Positions 35,259-44,008 of a stretch of DNA of 60,030 nt are shown one piece after another. The notes beneath the pieces were generated by a model that was not told where the DNA came from, did no database searches, and was given only the letters and a program-made list of their open reading frames with translations. Made by a program: the position numbers and the translations under genes. Origin of the DNA: Alphaproteobacteria bacterium (GTDB lineage: Bacteria; Pseudomonadota; Alphaproteobacteria; UBA8366; Aestuariispiraceae); NCBI GenBank assembly GCA_006844765.1, contig SPJV01000211.1, positions 1 through 60,030 of the forward strand, read 5' to 3'. How positions within the stretch are numbered: position 1 is the first letter of the stretch; every line of letters begins with the position of its first letter.

Positions 35259-35917
35259 GTACGGAACACCCCCATAACCATAGCCACGATCACGGGCATG
35301 ATCATGACCATTCCGGCGCCCCAAAACAGCCGGATACGGAAGACAGGGCCCTGACCTATCATGCGGCAATGGCGGACGCTGTTGCTGATTTGCTGATCGC
35401 CAAGGGCGTCTTCAATGCTGATGAGCTCCGCGCCAAGATCGAGACCATGCAATCAAGAACACCGGCCTTGGGCGCCAAGGTTGTGGCACGGGCCTGGGTC
35501 GATGATGGCTTCAAGCAGCGATTGATCCAAGATGGCTCATCAGCCGTTGCAGAATTGGGCCTGGATCCCGGCCCCGCTCCCCTGACGGTTGTTGAGAACA
35601 CGGCCGAAACCCACAATGTCATCGTCTGCACGCTGTGTTCCTGCTATCCGGTCTTTCTGTTGGGTAAGTCCCCTGACTGGTACAAAAGCCGCGAATACCG
35701 CAGTCGTGTTGTGCGGGAGCCCCGCACCGTTCTGGCGGAATTCGGCACAGACATTGCCGAAGATCAAGCCGTACGCGTACATGACTCCACCGCCGACCTC
35801 CGCTACATGGTCCTGCCCTGCCGGCCAGAGGGAACCGAAAACCTGTCAGAATCAGAACTCACCACCCTCGTCACCCGTGACAGTCTTATCGGCGTCATCG
35901 AATGCAAGAGTGAGTAG
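35255..35917 (+). CDS. Nitrile hydratase/thiocyanate hydrolase catalytic alpha-type subunit with a His-rich start
   Basis: The metal-binding chain of the enzyme. The low-spin metal motif is VCTLCSC with Cys125, Cys128 and Cys130, the CTLCSC version of cobalt enzymes (iron enzymes have CSLCSC), followed by Tyr. In known enzymes Cys128 and Cys130 equivalents are oxidised. Blocks ADAVADLLIAKGVFNADEL and PDWYKSREYRSRVVREPR are typical. The N-terminal 20 residues contain eight His in H-D/H-N alternation, a likely metal-binding handle. It would hydrate a nitrile or, given the split partner, hydrolyse thiocyanate or a related substrate. No amidase gene is nearby. Confidence 0.92.
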   Translation: MSTEHPHNHSHDHGHDHDHSGAPKQPDTEDRALTYHAAMADAVADLLIAKGVFNADELRAKIETMQSRTPALGAKVVARAWVDDGFKQRLIQDGSSAVAELGLDPGPAPLTVVENTAETHNVIVCTLCSCYPVFLLGKSPDWYKSREYRSRVVREPRTVLAEFGTDIAEDQAVRVHDSTADLRYMVLPCRPEGTENLSESELTTLVTRDSLIGVIECKSE

Positions 35918-35926
35918 ATCGATACT

Positions 35927-37039
35927 ATGACCAATCGCTTCGATACCGCCGGCGTTGAGAATACAATGATGGCGGTCGTGACCACAGGGAACGGGGGGTA
36001 CGACAAGCTGGAGTATCGGGCAGTCCCGGTGCCCGAGCCCGGGGTGGGCGAGGTGCTGCTGCGGGTTCTGGCGGCGGGTGTCAACAATACCGAAATCAAT
36101 ACGCGGCTTGGCTGGTATTCCTCCAGCGTTACGGACAGTACCGATTCAACCGCCGACAGCCAGGAAAGCGCCGTTGAGCAGAAAGCCGATGGTGGTTGGA
36201 ACGAGGCGACCCCCTTCCCCTTCATCCAGGGTACGGATTGCTGCGGACAGGTCGCCGCGCTTGGGACGGGGGCAGATGCGGCACTTCTGGGCAAGCGGGT
36301 TCTGGTCCGGGCCTGCATGCGCCCTGATGGGTACGAGACCATGCATAATGTCTGGATGGCATCCGATTTCGATGGGGCTTTTGCCGAATATGTGAAAGTC
36401 CCGGCAGGGGAGGTCTTCCCCATCGACTGCGACTGGTCGGATGCGGAACTGGCGACAATACCCTGTGCCTATGGCACGGCGGAAAACATGCTGCATCGCG
36501 CGGGTGTCACCGACCGGGATCACGTGTTGGTAACCGGCGCATCGGGCGGTGTCGGCTCGGCCACGGTACAACTCGCGAAGCGCCGCGGCGCCCGGGTTAC
36601 CGCAATCGCTGGCAGCACCAAGGCCGATGCCGTGCGCGAAATCGGGGCGGATCAAGTGCTGGATCGAAACACTGATGTGATCGCGGCCCTTGGTTCGGAA
36701 TGCGTTGATGTCGTCGTCGACAATGTTGCCGGGCCCGGTTTCCCCGCAATGCTGAAACTGCTTAGGCGCGGCGGGCGCTACGTATCCTCCGGCGCCATCG
36801 CGGGCCCCATGGTCAACCTCGACATGCGGGATATGTATCTCAAAGACATTAATCTGATCGGCTGCACGGCCTGGGACGCGCCGGTTTTCCCGGACCTGGT
36901 CGGGTATATCGAACGGGGAGAAATCCGGCCTTTACTAGCGCAAACCTATCCACTGGCCGACATAGCGGAAGCGCAAAGCGTCTTTATGGAGAAGAACCAT
37001 TTCGGCAATTTCGTCCTCATACCACCCTCTTCCGGCTAA
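35927..37039 (+). CDS. Zinc-less medium-chain dehydrogenase/quinone-oxidoreductase family protein
   Basis: Medium-chain dehydrogenase/reductase fold of 370 residues. The NAD(P)-binding motif is VTGASGGVGSATVQLAKRRGARV near 202-224, followed by the cofactor-selective AGSTKAD. The usual catalytic zinc residues are missing: GTDCCGQV stands where alcohol dehydrogenases have GHE, and no structural-zinc Cys cluster is visible, so a quinone-oxidoreductase-like or zinc-independent role is more likely. There is an inserted segment (about 64-95) rich in Ser, Thr and Asp. It begins nine bases after the nitrile hydratase alpha gene and is probably in that operon. Confidence 0.82.
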   Translation: MTNRFDTAGVENTMMAVVTTGNGGYDKLEYRAVPVPEPGVGEVLLRVLAAGVNNTEINTRLGWYSSSVTDSTDSTADSQESAVEQKADGGWNEATPFPFIQGTDCCGQVAALGTGADAALLGKRVLVRACMRPDGYETMHNVWMASDFDGAFAEYVKVPAGEVFPIDCDWSDAELATIPCAYGTAENMLHRAGVTDRDHVLVTGASGGVGSATVQLAKRRGARVTAIAGSTKADAVREIGADQVLDRNTDVIAALGSECVDVVVDNVAGPGFPAMLKLLRRGGRYVSSGAIAGPMVNLDMRDMYLKDINLIGCTAWDAPVFPDLVGYIERGEIRPLLAQTYPLADIAEAQSVFMEKNHFGNFVLIPPSSG

Positions 37040-37160
37040 GCACGAAAGAGGACACTTCAGGATCGCATGCCGTGGAAAAACATGAAGCAGACGGGATAAC
37101 AGACTTCGCGCAATCCATACGACAGAAGCCATCATACTCCGCTAGGCAGACTGAAATGGG

Positions 37161-37439
37161 TTAGAAGTCGTAACAGCGCCCGGCTTTTTCCCAATCGCCA
37201 TAGCGGGTAGGCTCCAGCCCCTTGGGACCCCCGACTTCCTTTTCAACCTCACCTTTTGCTTCAGCTTCGGCCCGCCATTTCGCTCCGGCGCGCTCGGCTT
37301 CAAACTCTGCAATACGGCGCGAATCAGTGCCTGGCGGCAACGCTTCCGCATCATCCGATGTTTGCGCTTTCCCAGCGCCCGCAGACGGTGGTTTCGGGTT
37401 GCCTGTCAGTCGGCTTTTAAATTTATCCATCAAGCTCAT
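37161..37439 (-). CDS. Succinate dehydrogenase assembly factor 4 (DUF1674)
   Basis: SdhAF4 homologue that in mitochondria and alphaproteobacteria helps the flavinylated SdhA subunit before it joins SdhB. The 92-residue protein ends in the diagnostic C-terminal motif GGPKGLEPTRYGDWEKAGRC plus YDF, very close to human SDHAF4. The N-terminal half is charged and likely disordered. It begins MSLMDKFK at ATG 37439; an upstream in-frame extension is not supported. The gene is divergent from htpX across a 124-base spacer, and no sdh genes lie in this window. Confidence 0.88.
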   Translation of the reverse strand: MSLMDKFKSRLTGNPKPPSAGAGKAQTSDDAEALPPGTDSRRIAEFEAERAGAKWRAEAEAKGEVEKEVGGPKGLEPTRYGDWEKAGRCYDF

Positions 37440-37563
37440 AGGATAAGAATATGGTGAATATCCAACCATTCGGCAAGTTCTTGAAACTTGCCCGCATGAA
37501 CCGCATTTAAAGAGCGGTACTCATACCCGACACAACACATGAACGACGGAGGCACTGCGAAAG

Positions 37564-38445
37564 ATGAACTCGGCAAAAACAGCAATTCTGATGGCTGGAT
37601 TGGCGGCGTTCTTCGTTGGCTGCGGCTATATGCTCGGTGGCGAGATGGGGATGATCATCGCGCTGGCTTTCGCCGGTATTGGCAATGTCATCGCCTATTG
37701 GAATTCCGACAAGATCGTGTTGCGCATGCATGGCGCCCGCGAAGTCACCGCCCGCACGGCGCCGGAATATTATGGTATTGTCGAGCAGCTCGCCCATCGC
37801 GCCGAATTGCCCATGCCGAAGGTCTATGTGATGGAGAACCCGCAGCCCAACGCCTTTGCGACGGGCCGGAACCCCGAGAACGCAGCGGTCGCGGCGACAA
37901 CCGGCCTGCTTCAGCGCTTATCGGCGGAGGAAATCGCCGGCGTGATGGCGCATGAGCTGGCGCATGTGAAGAACCGCGACACCCTGACCATGACCATCAC
38001 CGCGACCATCGCAGGCGCAATCTCAGCGCTGGCCAACATTGCGATGTTCACACAGATGTTTGGCGGCAGCGATAATCGCAACAATCCCTTCGGCATGATC
38101 GGCGTCCTGTTAGTGATGATCGTGGGTCCGATGGCGGCGATGCTGGTCCAGATGGCGATTTCCCGCGCGCGCGAGTTTGAAGCCGACCGGATCGGGGCAG
38201 AGATTTGCGGCCACCCGCTCTGGCTCGCCTCAGCACTGGATAAACTACAGCGCGGCGCGGCGGCCATCGATAACCCCGCCGCAGAAAACAACCCTGCGAC
38301 CGCGCATATGTTCATCGTGAACCCGCTCCATGCCCGTAAGATCGACGGCTTGTTCTCAACCCACCCCAATATGGCAGAACGAATCCGCCGCCTAGAAGCC
38401 ATGGCAGGCCTCACCCCAGCCCCGGCTGCTGGCCCTTGGGGATAA
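37564..38445 (+). CDS. htpX: Zinc metalloprotease HtpX
   Basis: Membrane-bound M48 protease for quality control of inner-membrane proteins, usually envelope-stress induced. Catalytic HELAH at 130-134 with the third ligand Glu in FEADRIGAEICG near 204. Hydrophobic helices lie at about 7-20, 28-45, 143-160 and 178-200. Length 293 and the C-terminal STHPNMAERIRRLE motif are normal. An ATG-supporting frame begins at 37564, 124 bases from the divergent sdhAF4 start. The rsmB gene follows after 59 bases. Confidence 0.95.
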   Translation: MNSAKTAILMAGLAAFFVGCGYMLGGEMGMIIALAFAGIGNVIAYWNSDKIVLRMHGAREVTARTAPEYYGIVEQLAHRAELPMPKVYVMENPQPNAFATGRNPENAAVAATTGLLQRLSAEEIAGVMAHELAHVKNRDTLTMTITATIAGAISALANIAMFTQMFGGSDNRNNPFGMIGVLLVMIVGPMAAMLVQMAISRAREFEADRIGAEICGHPLWLASALDKLQRGAAAIDNPAAENNPATAHMFIVNPLHARKIDGLFSTHPNMAERIRRLEAMAGLTPAPAAGPWG

Positions 38446-38504
38446 AACAGAGTTTTCCGGCAGCAGATGATTGCGGGCTTGGCGCGACATCGCTAAAAGG
38501 CGCC

Positions 38505-39911
38505 ATGGCTCAACATCCGAAACGACCACCGTCCAAGTCAAGAAAGCCCGCAAGGGCAAATCTTCCGGCAAAACCGAAGCCGCGTGCCGCCGGTCTGCCG
38601 GCGCGGCAGGTTGCCTTTGGCCTGTTGGAGCGAATCCTCGGTCATAAGCGATCACTGGATGAAGCCTTGGCTGATGAGGCACGAGCTGTCGCCGAGCTTG
38701 AGGCTCGGGACCGTGGCTTTGCGCTGTTGCTGACCCGTACGGTGCTGCGACGCATGGGGCAGCTTGATGCCTTGATCGATCGCTATCTGGACAAAGATCC
38801 GGGTGGGGCGAGGGGCCGTGCCCTGCGAACCTTGTTGCGGATCGGTCTGGCGCAGCTTGTGTTTCTGGGCACACCGCCGCATGCCGCCGTCGATGGCAGC
38901 GTGCGCTTGGCCGCCTTTCGCAAACTCGGTGCCTTCCGGGGGCTGATCAATGCCGTCCTGCGACGGGCGGCGGGAGAAGCCGGCACGCTGGCCCAGGATC
39001 AAGACGCCGCGCGCCTTAACTGCCCTGCCTGGCTGTGGCGCAGTTGGGAGAATGCCCATGGCGCGCCCGCAGCCCGCGCCATCGCCGAATCACTGCTGAG
39101 CGAACCGCCGCTTGATCTAACCCTGAAGCCAGAGTTGGACGCAACAGAATGGGCCGAACGGATGGACGCGACCTGGATCGCGCCATCGACACTGCGCCTG
39201 AGCCATGCCGGGGATGTCCGCGCCCTGCCGGGCTATGACGACGGGGCGTGGTGGGTCCAGGATTTGGCCGCCAGCATGCCGGTTCACTTGCTGGGGCCGG
39301 TTAAGGGTCGGCGTGTGTTGGACCTATGCGCGGCGCCCGGTGGCAAGACCGCCCGACTGGCAGCGCTGGGGGCGGAGGTGACGGCAATGGACCGATCCGC
39401 CGCACGCCTTACCCGGCTGGAAGAAAACATGACGCGCCTCGGGCTGTCAGCAACCGTTGTTACGGCAGACGCCACCACCTGGACACCGCCCGATGGCATC
39501 CTGTTCGATGCCATTCTGATCGATGCCCCTTGCAGCGGAACCGGCACCATTCGTCGTCACCCCGATCTCGGGCGCCTCAAATCGTCGGAAGATGTCACGC
39601 GCCTGTCAGCCTTACAGGATCGTTTGATCGACGCAGGTCTCACCCTTCTGGCGCCCGGCGGCAGGTTGGTCTTCGCCACCTGCTCGCTTGAGCCGGAAGA
39701 AGGCGAAGATCGCATCAGGGCACTTCTGGAACGCAATCCGGACGTCAAGGTTGTCCCACCCGGCCCAACCGGCCCACCCGACAACGACTGTCCAAGCGTC
39801 TTCCGCGAAGGCGTGACTGCAGACGGCTGGGTTCGGTTGATGCCGCATTATCAGGCAGAGGCGGGCGGTATGGACGGGTTCTTCGCCGCCGCTATCGAAC
39901 GGATCACTTAG
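38505..39911 (+). CDS. rsmB: 16S rRNA (cytosine967-C5)-methyltransferase family protein RsmB
   Basis: RNA m5C methyltransferase of the RsmB/NOP family. The N-terminal NusB-like domain begins with RQVAFGLLERILGHKRSLDEAL, and the C-terminal Rossmann domain has CAAPGGKTARLAALG (motif I), DAPCSGTGTIRRHPD (motif IV with a catalytic Cys) and VFATCSLEPEEGED (motif VI with the second Cys). I choose ATG 38505, which gives 468 residues with a Lys/Arg-rich, probably RNA-binding start. Its stop overlaps gshB by four bases, tail to tail. Confidence 0.93.
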   Translation: MAQHPKRPPSKSRKPARANLPAKPKPRAAGLPARQVAFGLLERILGHKRSLDEALADEARAVAELEARDRGFALLLTRTVLRRMGQLDALIDRYLDKDPGGARGRALRTLLRIGLAQLVFLGTPPHAAVDGSVRLAAFRKLGAFRGLINAVLRRAAGEAGTLAQDQDAARLNCPAWLWRSWENAHGAPAARAIAESLLSEPPLDLTLKPELDATEWAERMDATWIAPSTLRLSHAGDVRALPGYDDGAWWVQDLAASMPVHLLGPVKGRRVLDLCAAPGGKTARLAALGAEVTAMDRSAARLTRLEENMTRLGLSATVVTADATTWTPPDGILFDAILIDAPCSGTGTIRRHPDLGRLKSSEDVTRLSALQDRLIDAGLTLLAPGGRLVFATCSLEPEEGEDRIRALLERNPDVKVVPPGPTGPPDNDCPSVFREGVTADGWVRLMPHYQAEAGGMDGFFAAAIERIT

Positions 39912-40846
39912 AGCTTCGCTTCAATCGCGTCCCAAATCTGCGCTTCCAGTGAAACCCCATCGAAACGCCCGACTTCCTGCAAGCCGGTGGGGGAGGTCAC
40001 ATTGATCTCCGTCAGCAAGCCGCCGATGACATCAATCCCGACAAAGATCAGACCGCGTTCCTTCAGCAAGGGGCCGATGGCGGCGCAAATATCCATCTCC
40101 CGCGATGTAATCTCCGATTTCTCGGGCCGCCCGCCGACATGCATGTTCGAACGTGCTTCCCCGGCAGCAGGAACGCGGTTGATCGCGCCCGCCGCCTCAC
40201 CATCGACCAGGATGATGCGCTTATCGCCTTCCCGCACCTCCGGCAGGTAGCGCTGGACCATGACCGGTTCGCGGCTCTGGCCCAGAAACATCTCCAGAAG
40301 CGAATTCAGATTGCTGTCACCCGGCTTCAAGTGGAAGACCCCCGCACCGCCATTACCAAAAAGCGGTTTGACGATGATGTCCTTGTGATCGGCCCGAAAC
40401 TCTTTGATCTCGTCAACATCCCGGGTGATCAGGGTTTCCGGCATTAATTCAGGGAACTGGGTCACCAGCAGCTTTTCTGGCGCATTGCGGACATGATTTG
40501 GATCATTCACCACCAGGGTTTCCGGATGAACCAGCTCCAGTATATGGGTGGCGGTGATATAGGACATATCGAAAGGCGGATCCTGACGCATCAGAACCAC
40601 ATCGACATCTTTCAGATCGATCTTCTCCTGTGCGCCCAGGGTGAAGTGGTTGCCAACCTCCCGACGCAATTCCATCGGTTCCATCTTTGCCGTCACGCGG
40701 CCATCCCGATAACTGAGATCATCAGGACCATAGTGCAGCAGGGAGAACCCGCGTCGCTGGGCTTCCAGCCCCAGCACAAAAGTCGAATCGCCGGCAATAT
40801 CGATGCTGGCGACATGATCCATCTGGATGGCTACGGTCTTCGTCAT
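39908..40846 (-). CDS. gshB: Glutathione synthetase
   Basis: ATP-grasp ligase that joins glycine to gamma-glutamylcysteine. Signatures: DVVLMRQDPPFDMSYITATH near 83, the ATP-grasp lysine in DIIVKPLFGNGGAGVF near 157, MVQRYLPEVREGDKRIILVDG and the final LTEINVTSPTGLQEV. The start is ATG 40846 (312 residues). Together with gshA in this window it completes the glutathione pathway, with the two genes 22 kb apart as in other alphaproteobacteria. Next upstream is the SirB1-type gene, 36 bases away. Confidence 0.95.
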   Translation of the reverse strand: MTKTVAIQMDHVASIDIAGDSTFVLGLEAQRRGFSLLHYGPDDLSYRDGRVTAKMEPMELRREVGNHFTLGAQEKIDLKDVDVVLMRQDPPFDMSYITATHILELVHPETLVVNDPNHVRNAPEKLLVTQFPELMPETLITRDVDEIKEFRADHKDIIVKPLFGNGGAGVFHLKPGDSNLNSLLEMFLGQSREPVMVQRYLPEVREGDKRIILVDGEAAGAINRVPAAGEARSNMHVGGRPEKSEITSREMDICAAIGPLLKERGLIFVGIDVIGGLLTEINVTSPTGLQEVGRFDGVSLEAQIWDAIEAKL

Positions 40847-40882
40847 GATTAGATCCAAACTGTCTGCAAGAGGAACGGTAGG

Positions 40883-41725
40883 TCAGTTCACACGGGATTT
40901 CAGATCGGCGACCAGATCGGCAGCTTCCTGTCTGGCGGCTTCCGATGTTTCCCGATCCATATAGTGTTCCAAGGCTCGTATCGCGGCTTTTACTTTCCCA
41001 ACCTTGGCATTGACCAACCCTGATTCCCGCCACAACACAGCATCATCAGGTGATAGGGTCAGCATCCCATCAAGGACATCCGCCGCGCCATCATAGTCGC
41101 GTTGCCGGATCAGCCTGACCTTGATGTTGTTTTGCAGGCGGAGCAGGACATCGCGATCCGGGACCGGGCTGTAATGGGCCGGCGAGAGTTCTGCATCAGC
41201 ACCGCTCATTGCCTTAAGAAGCGCACGAAGGGCCGGGGCATCCAACACGGCCCCTTCATGAAAAGGATCCGCAATCACCCATTGCCCATCCCGGCCGATC
41301 CTGATCAGGAAGTGCCCCGGGAACGCGAGGCCTTCCACCTGCCAGCCCTGTGCCCGCCCGACATGCATGTAAAGGATCGACAAGGCGACCGGCAGCCCCT
41401 TGCGGCGATCGATCACTCTGGCGAGATCCGCGTTGTCCAAATCGTCGTAATCCTCAGCGTCGCCAGAATATCCATTGAGGCCGAGCAACACATGGTTGAG
41501 CGCAGAGAGACCGCGTTCCGCCGGCAATCCGCTTGCACCCAGTTCAGCATCCTGACGACTGACCGCTTCGGCAACCTGCTCACAAAGTCGGTCGAGATGC
41601 GCCATGATCGGTGCCGCAACCCGTTTGCGATCCCTTAGCAAAGAGAAAGCCAGCGCACCCTCAACAATATCCAAGGGGGTTTCGCCATGTTCAGCCAGGG
41701 CCTGTAATGTCGGGATCGCTTCCAT
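40883..41725 (-). CDS. SirB1-family protein (transglutaminase-like plus TPR)
   Basis: Cytoplasmic 280-residue protein with a Transglut_core2-type domain (about 35-185): RGLSALNHVLLGLNGYSGD, DRRKGLPVALSILYMHVGRAQGW and LAFPGHFLIR with the Cys-less His, as in the SirB1 family. The C-terminal third is TPR-like helices (IKVRLIRQRDYDGAADVLDGML). No catalytic Cys in the position of true transglutaminases is visible, so this is probably a binding or regulatory protein. The function is undefined in most bacteria. It overlaps no neighbour and lies between gshB and the BON lipoprotein. Confidence 0.85.
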   Translation of the reverse strand: MEAIPTLQALAEHGETPLDIVEGALAFSLLRDRKRVAAPIMAHLDRLCEQVAEAVSRQDAELGASGLPAERGLSALNHVLLGLNGYSGDAEDYDDLDNADLARVIDRRKGLPVALSILYMHVGRAQGWQVEGLAFPGHFLIRIGRDGQWVIADPFHEGAVLDAPALRALLKAMSGADAELSPAHYSPVPDRDVLLRLQNNIKVRLIRQRDYDGAADVLDGMLTLSPDDAVLWRESGLVNAKVGKVKAAIRALEHYMDRETSEAARQEAADLVADLKSRVN

Positions 41726-41742
41726 GGGGATCGGTTCGGCCT

Positions 41743-42483
41743 CTATTCTGCGGCTTGGGTGTCGGTTGCAGTGTCTGGGTTGTCTTCCTCCGACGTTCCC
41801 GCTTTTTCCGCAGCCTCTTCCGCCGCTTCCCGCTCTGCGCGGTCTTTTTCCAGCTGTGCGATGATCTGGGTCCGTTTCGGATCATCTTTCATCAGCACAT
41901 GACGGACGATCCGACGGACACGGGGAATGTTTCGCGCATGTGCTTCGATCCGGTCAACTTCTGCCGGACTTTGACCAATCCCGAAAAGATAGATCGTCCC
42001 ATCTACCACTTCGATTGAATAGTTGATCGCCTTGATCGCCTTATCAAAAGTAATCGTAGAACGCAGTTCGGCGGCGATTTTCAGATCATGGGATGTGTCG
42101 ACAATCCCGACTGTCTCACCTAAACGGATTTCATTGATCACATCTGCAACGCCGGTGTTCCGCCAGGCCTCCTGCACGGCCTGGAGGCGGTTCTCCTGCG
42201 TGTTGGTGATGCCAGTCAGAAGAACCCGACCCTCAATCACCTCGACGCTCAATTCACGGAAGGCCTCCAGATCATAGTCGAAGAGCTTCTTGCCGATTTC
42301 CAACTCCGTCGCCTTGTCCCGCGCAGCTTGCGCAATTCCCCGCTCTTCCAGCGCCGCAGTTCCGGCAAGGGCGCCCGCCCCCACCACAACACCAATTGGC
42401 GTACAACCGCTTCCACCGACCGCAACTCCGGCCAGCAGGAAAATGAGGGCGAAAGATCTGATGTATGGTTTCAGAAGGGACAT
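41743..42483 (-). CDS. BON-domain lipoprotein
   Basis: Periplasmic lipoprotein of 246 residues: signal segment 8-25 with lipobox VGGSGC at Cys27, then two BON domains (about 70-130 and 145-200) with the GRVLLTG and GTIYLFG strands and glycine pattern. BON proteins such as DolP/OsmY bind phospholipid and help keep outer-membrane integrity. The C-terminal 45 residues are acidic and Ala/Glu-rich, probably a disordered extension. Its start is 17 codons from the previous spacer; the next gene downstream is the SirB1-type gene. Confidence 0.88.
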   Translation of the reverse strand: MSLLKPYIRSFALIFLLAGVAVGGSGCTPIGVVVGAGALAGTAALEERGIAQAARDKATELEIGKKLFDYDLEAFRELSVEVIEGRVLLTGITNTQENRLQAVQEAWRNTGVADVINEIRLGETVGIVDTSHDLKIAAELRSTITFDKAIKAINYSIEVVDGTIYLFGIGQSPAEVDRIEAHARNIPRVRRIVRHVLMKDDPKRTQIIAQLEKDRAEREAAEEAAEKAGTSEEDNPDTATDTQAAE

Positions 42484-42589
42484 GGGGTTTCTTCATCCAG
42501 TGAGGTTGAGGCTAAAGGTAAGGTCGCAAACACCATGCCGCAATGGTTCACCCGCGTTGGCGCGGCATGATTTTTTATCACGCCACACG

Positions 42590-44008
42590 TCATTGTATCC
42601 AGGCACGCTCCAAATCGTCGGCTAGGCTGTCGCGATTGGCCCGCAACTGGGTGAAAATGCGCGCAATCTCTGAACGTGCAGCATTCACGTCGGCCTCCGG
42701 AAGCGGCGCAGTTTCCGTGTACAATTTCGCTTCAAAGTCATCAAGGAATGCATCCCCCAGCAACGCCACAACAACATCCAAGTTTCGGCGCATCAGCGTT
42801 TGAAACGCCGGATCCACCCCAAGCTTCCGCCACATCACGGCGCGAAGGATCGGCGTCTGGCCCGGCGGATAACCAAGATAGCGCGGATAGTTCTCTGGCG
42901 AAGTTTCAGGCGAAGTTTCCGGAAAAGCGCCCTCCATGTCCCAGGCGACATAGCGCCATTTCGCCCCCGGGTCCCGCTGGTCGAGCATGATGAGGCCTTG
43001 GAAAGGGTCTTGCGTGCGTGTCAGCAAGGTCAGCAGATACTGCCGGGCGAGCCCTTCCATATCGATCAACGGGGCAACCTCCCCCAGCGTCAGGCTCGCC
43101 ACGTGGTTAACCCGCTCCTCCAGAGCAACGTAAAGCGTGCCGCGCCCCCGCCGACCGCCACCTTTCAACCGCCGGAAAATAAAGTCACGGTGGCCGAAAT
43201 GCCTGTCGAACCAGTCCACGCTCAGATGTTCCATCAACAAGGTGCTCGATCGTTCTTCACCCAGCAAGCTTGTCGAGGCAAACCGCGCCTTGGGTGCCAG
43301 AACACCAAGCCGCTCCGCAAGGGCTAGGGCAACACGATTGCGCAGGCCCGAGATGACACCGGTTTTCGCAACAAGGCGGTCGAGGCTGACAGTGCCCGCA
43401 TCCCAGATATTTGATGCCAGGGGAGGAGCTGCATCATATGCATTTCGGAAATAGAGTCTGAAATCACCCGGCCCTTGAAGGCCTGTGCTTTCCGCTTGAG
43501 CAAGCTCCCGACCCGTCCCGCCATGCACGCGATAACCGGCCCGCGTTTCCACAATCAGGTCGCCATCACGATAAAAGCGGGCGACTGCCGGCCTTTCCCA
43601 AGCATCCCCTTTTGCCGCTAAGTGAGTCCAGAGACCATCCGGACCTGTCAGGTCTTCAACATCGAGCCAAACGGCAAGATGCAGACCGTCTGGCACATCA
43701 TGCGTCGGCCAATCCGGGGTGGGAAAACGGGCGGACAGCGCATCCCGGCGCTCCGATTGCGTGCGTGCTGCCAATTGGTTTTCCAGCGCATCGAACCAGG
43801 CATAGCGCCGATACTGCGCCAGAGCGCGGCCGAACTCGCTCCCAGACCACGCCTCGGACGGTACGGGATCCAACCGGCCTTCCAACATAGTCGCAGCGGC
43901 AACCCCCAACCCGCCGACAAGCAACGCCATCACCGTCTTAAAACGACGGCGACGGTTGGCATCGGGGCCTGTCAGGTCAGAGGACGCCGGGGCGGTTGAG
44001 ATAGACAT
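42590..44008 (-). CDS. CotH-like kinase family protein
   Basis: A 472-residue protein with an N-terminal membrane anchor (about 24-42) facing the periplasm. The large domain looks like the CotH protein-kinase fold: the phosphate-loop-like GYRVHGGTGRE at 159-169 near the N-lobe, HLSVDWFDRHFGHRDFIFRRL around 261-281, and the catalytic/metal segment KWRYVAWDMEGAF with Asp357. A SPETSPETSPE repeat follows (364-371). CotH proteins are atypical kinases known from spore coats, and homologues occur with DUF4956 and VTC genes in other bacteria. Start ATG 44008 overlaps the DUF4956 gene by 32 bases; a longer frame to 44089 is less likely. Confidence 0.75.
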   Translation of the reverse strand: MSISTAPASSDLTGPDANRRRRFKTVMALLVGGLGVAAATMLEGRLDPVPSEAWSGSEFGRALAQYRRYAWFDALENQLAARTQSERRDALSARFPTPDWPTHDVPDGLHLAVWLDVEDLTGPDGLWTHLAAKGDAWERPAVARFYRDGDLIVETRAGYRVHGGTGRELAQAESTGLQGPGDFRLYFRNAYDAAPPLASNIWDAGTVSLDRLVAKTGVISGLRNRVALALAERLGVLAPKARFASTSLLGEERSSTLLMEHLSVDWFDRHFGHRDFIFRRLKGGGRRGRGTLYVALEERVNHVASLTLGEVAPLIDMEGLARQYLLTLLTRTQDPFQGLIMLDQRDPGAKWRYVAWDMEGAFPETSPETSPENYPRYLGYPPGQTPILRAVMWRKLGVDPAFQTLMRRNLDVVVALLGDAFLDDFEAKLYTETAPLPEADVNAARSEIARIFTQLRANRDSLADDLERAWIQ

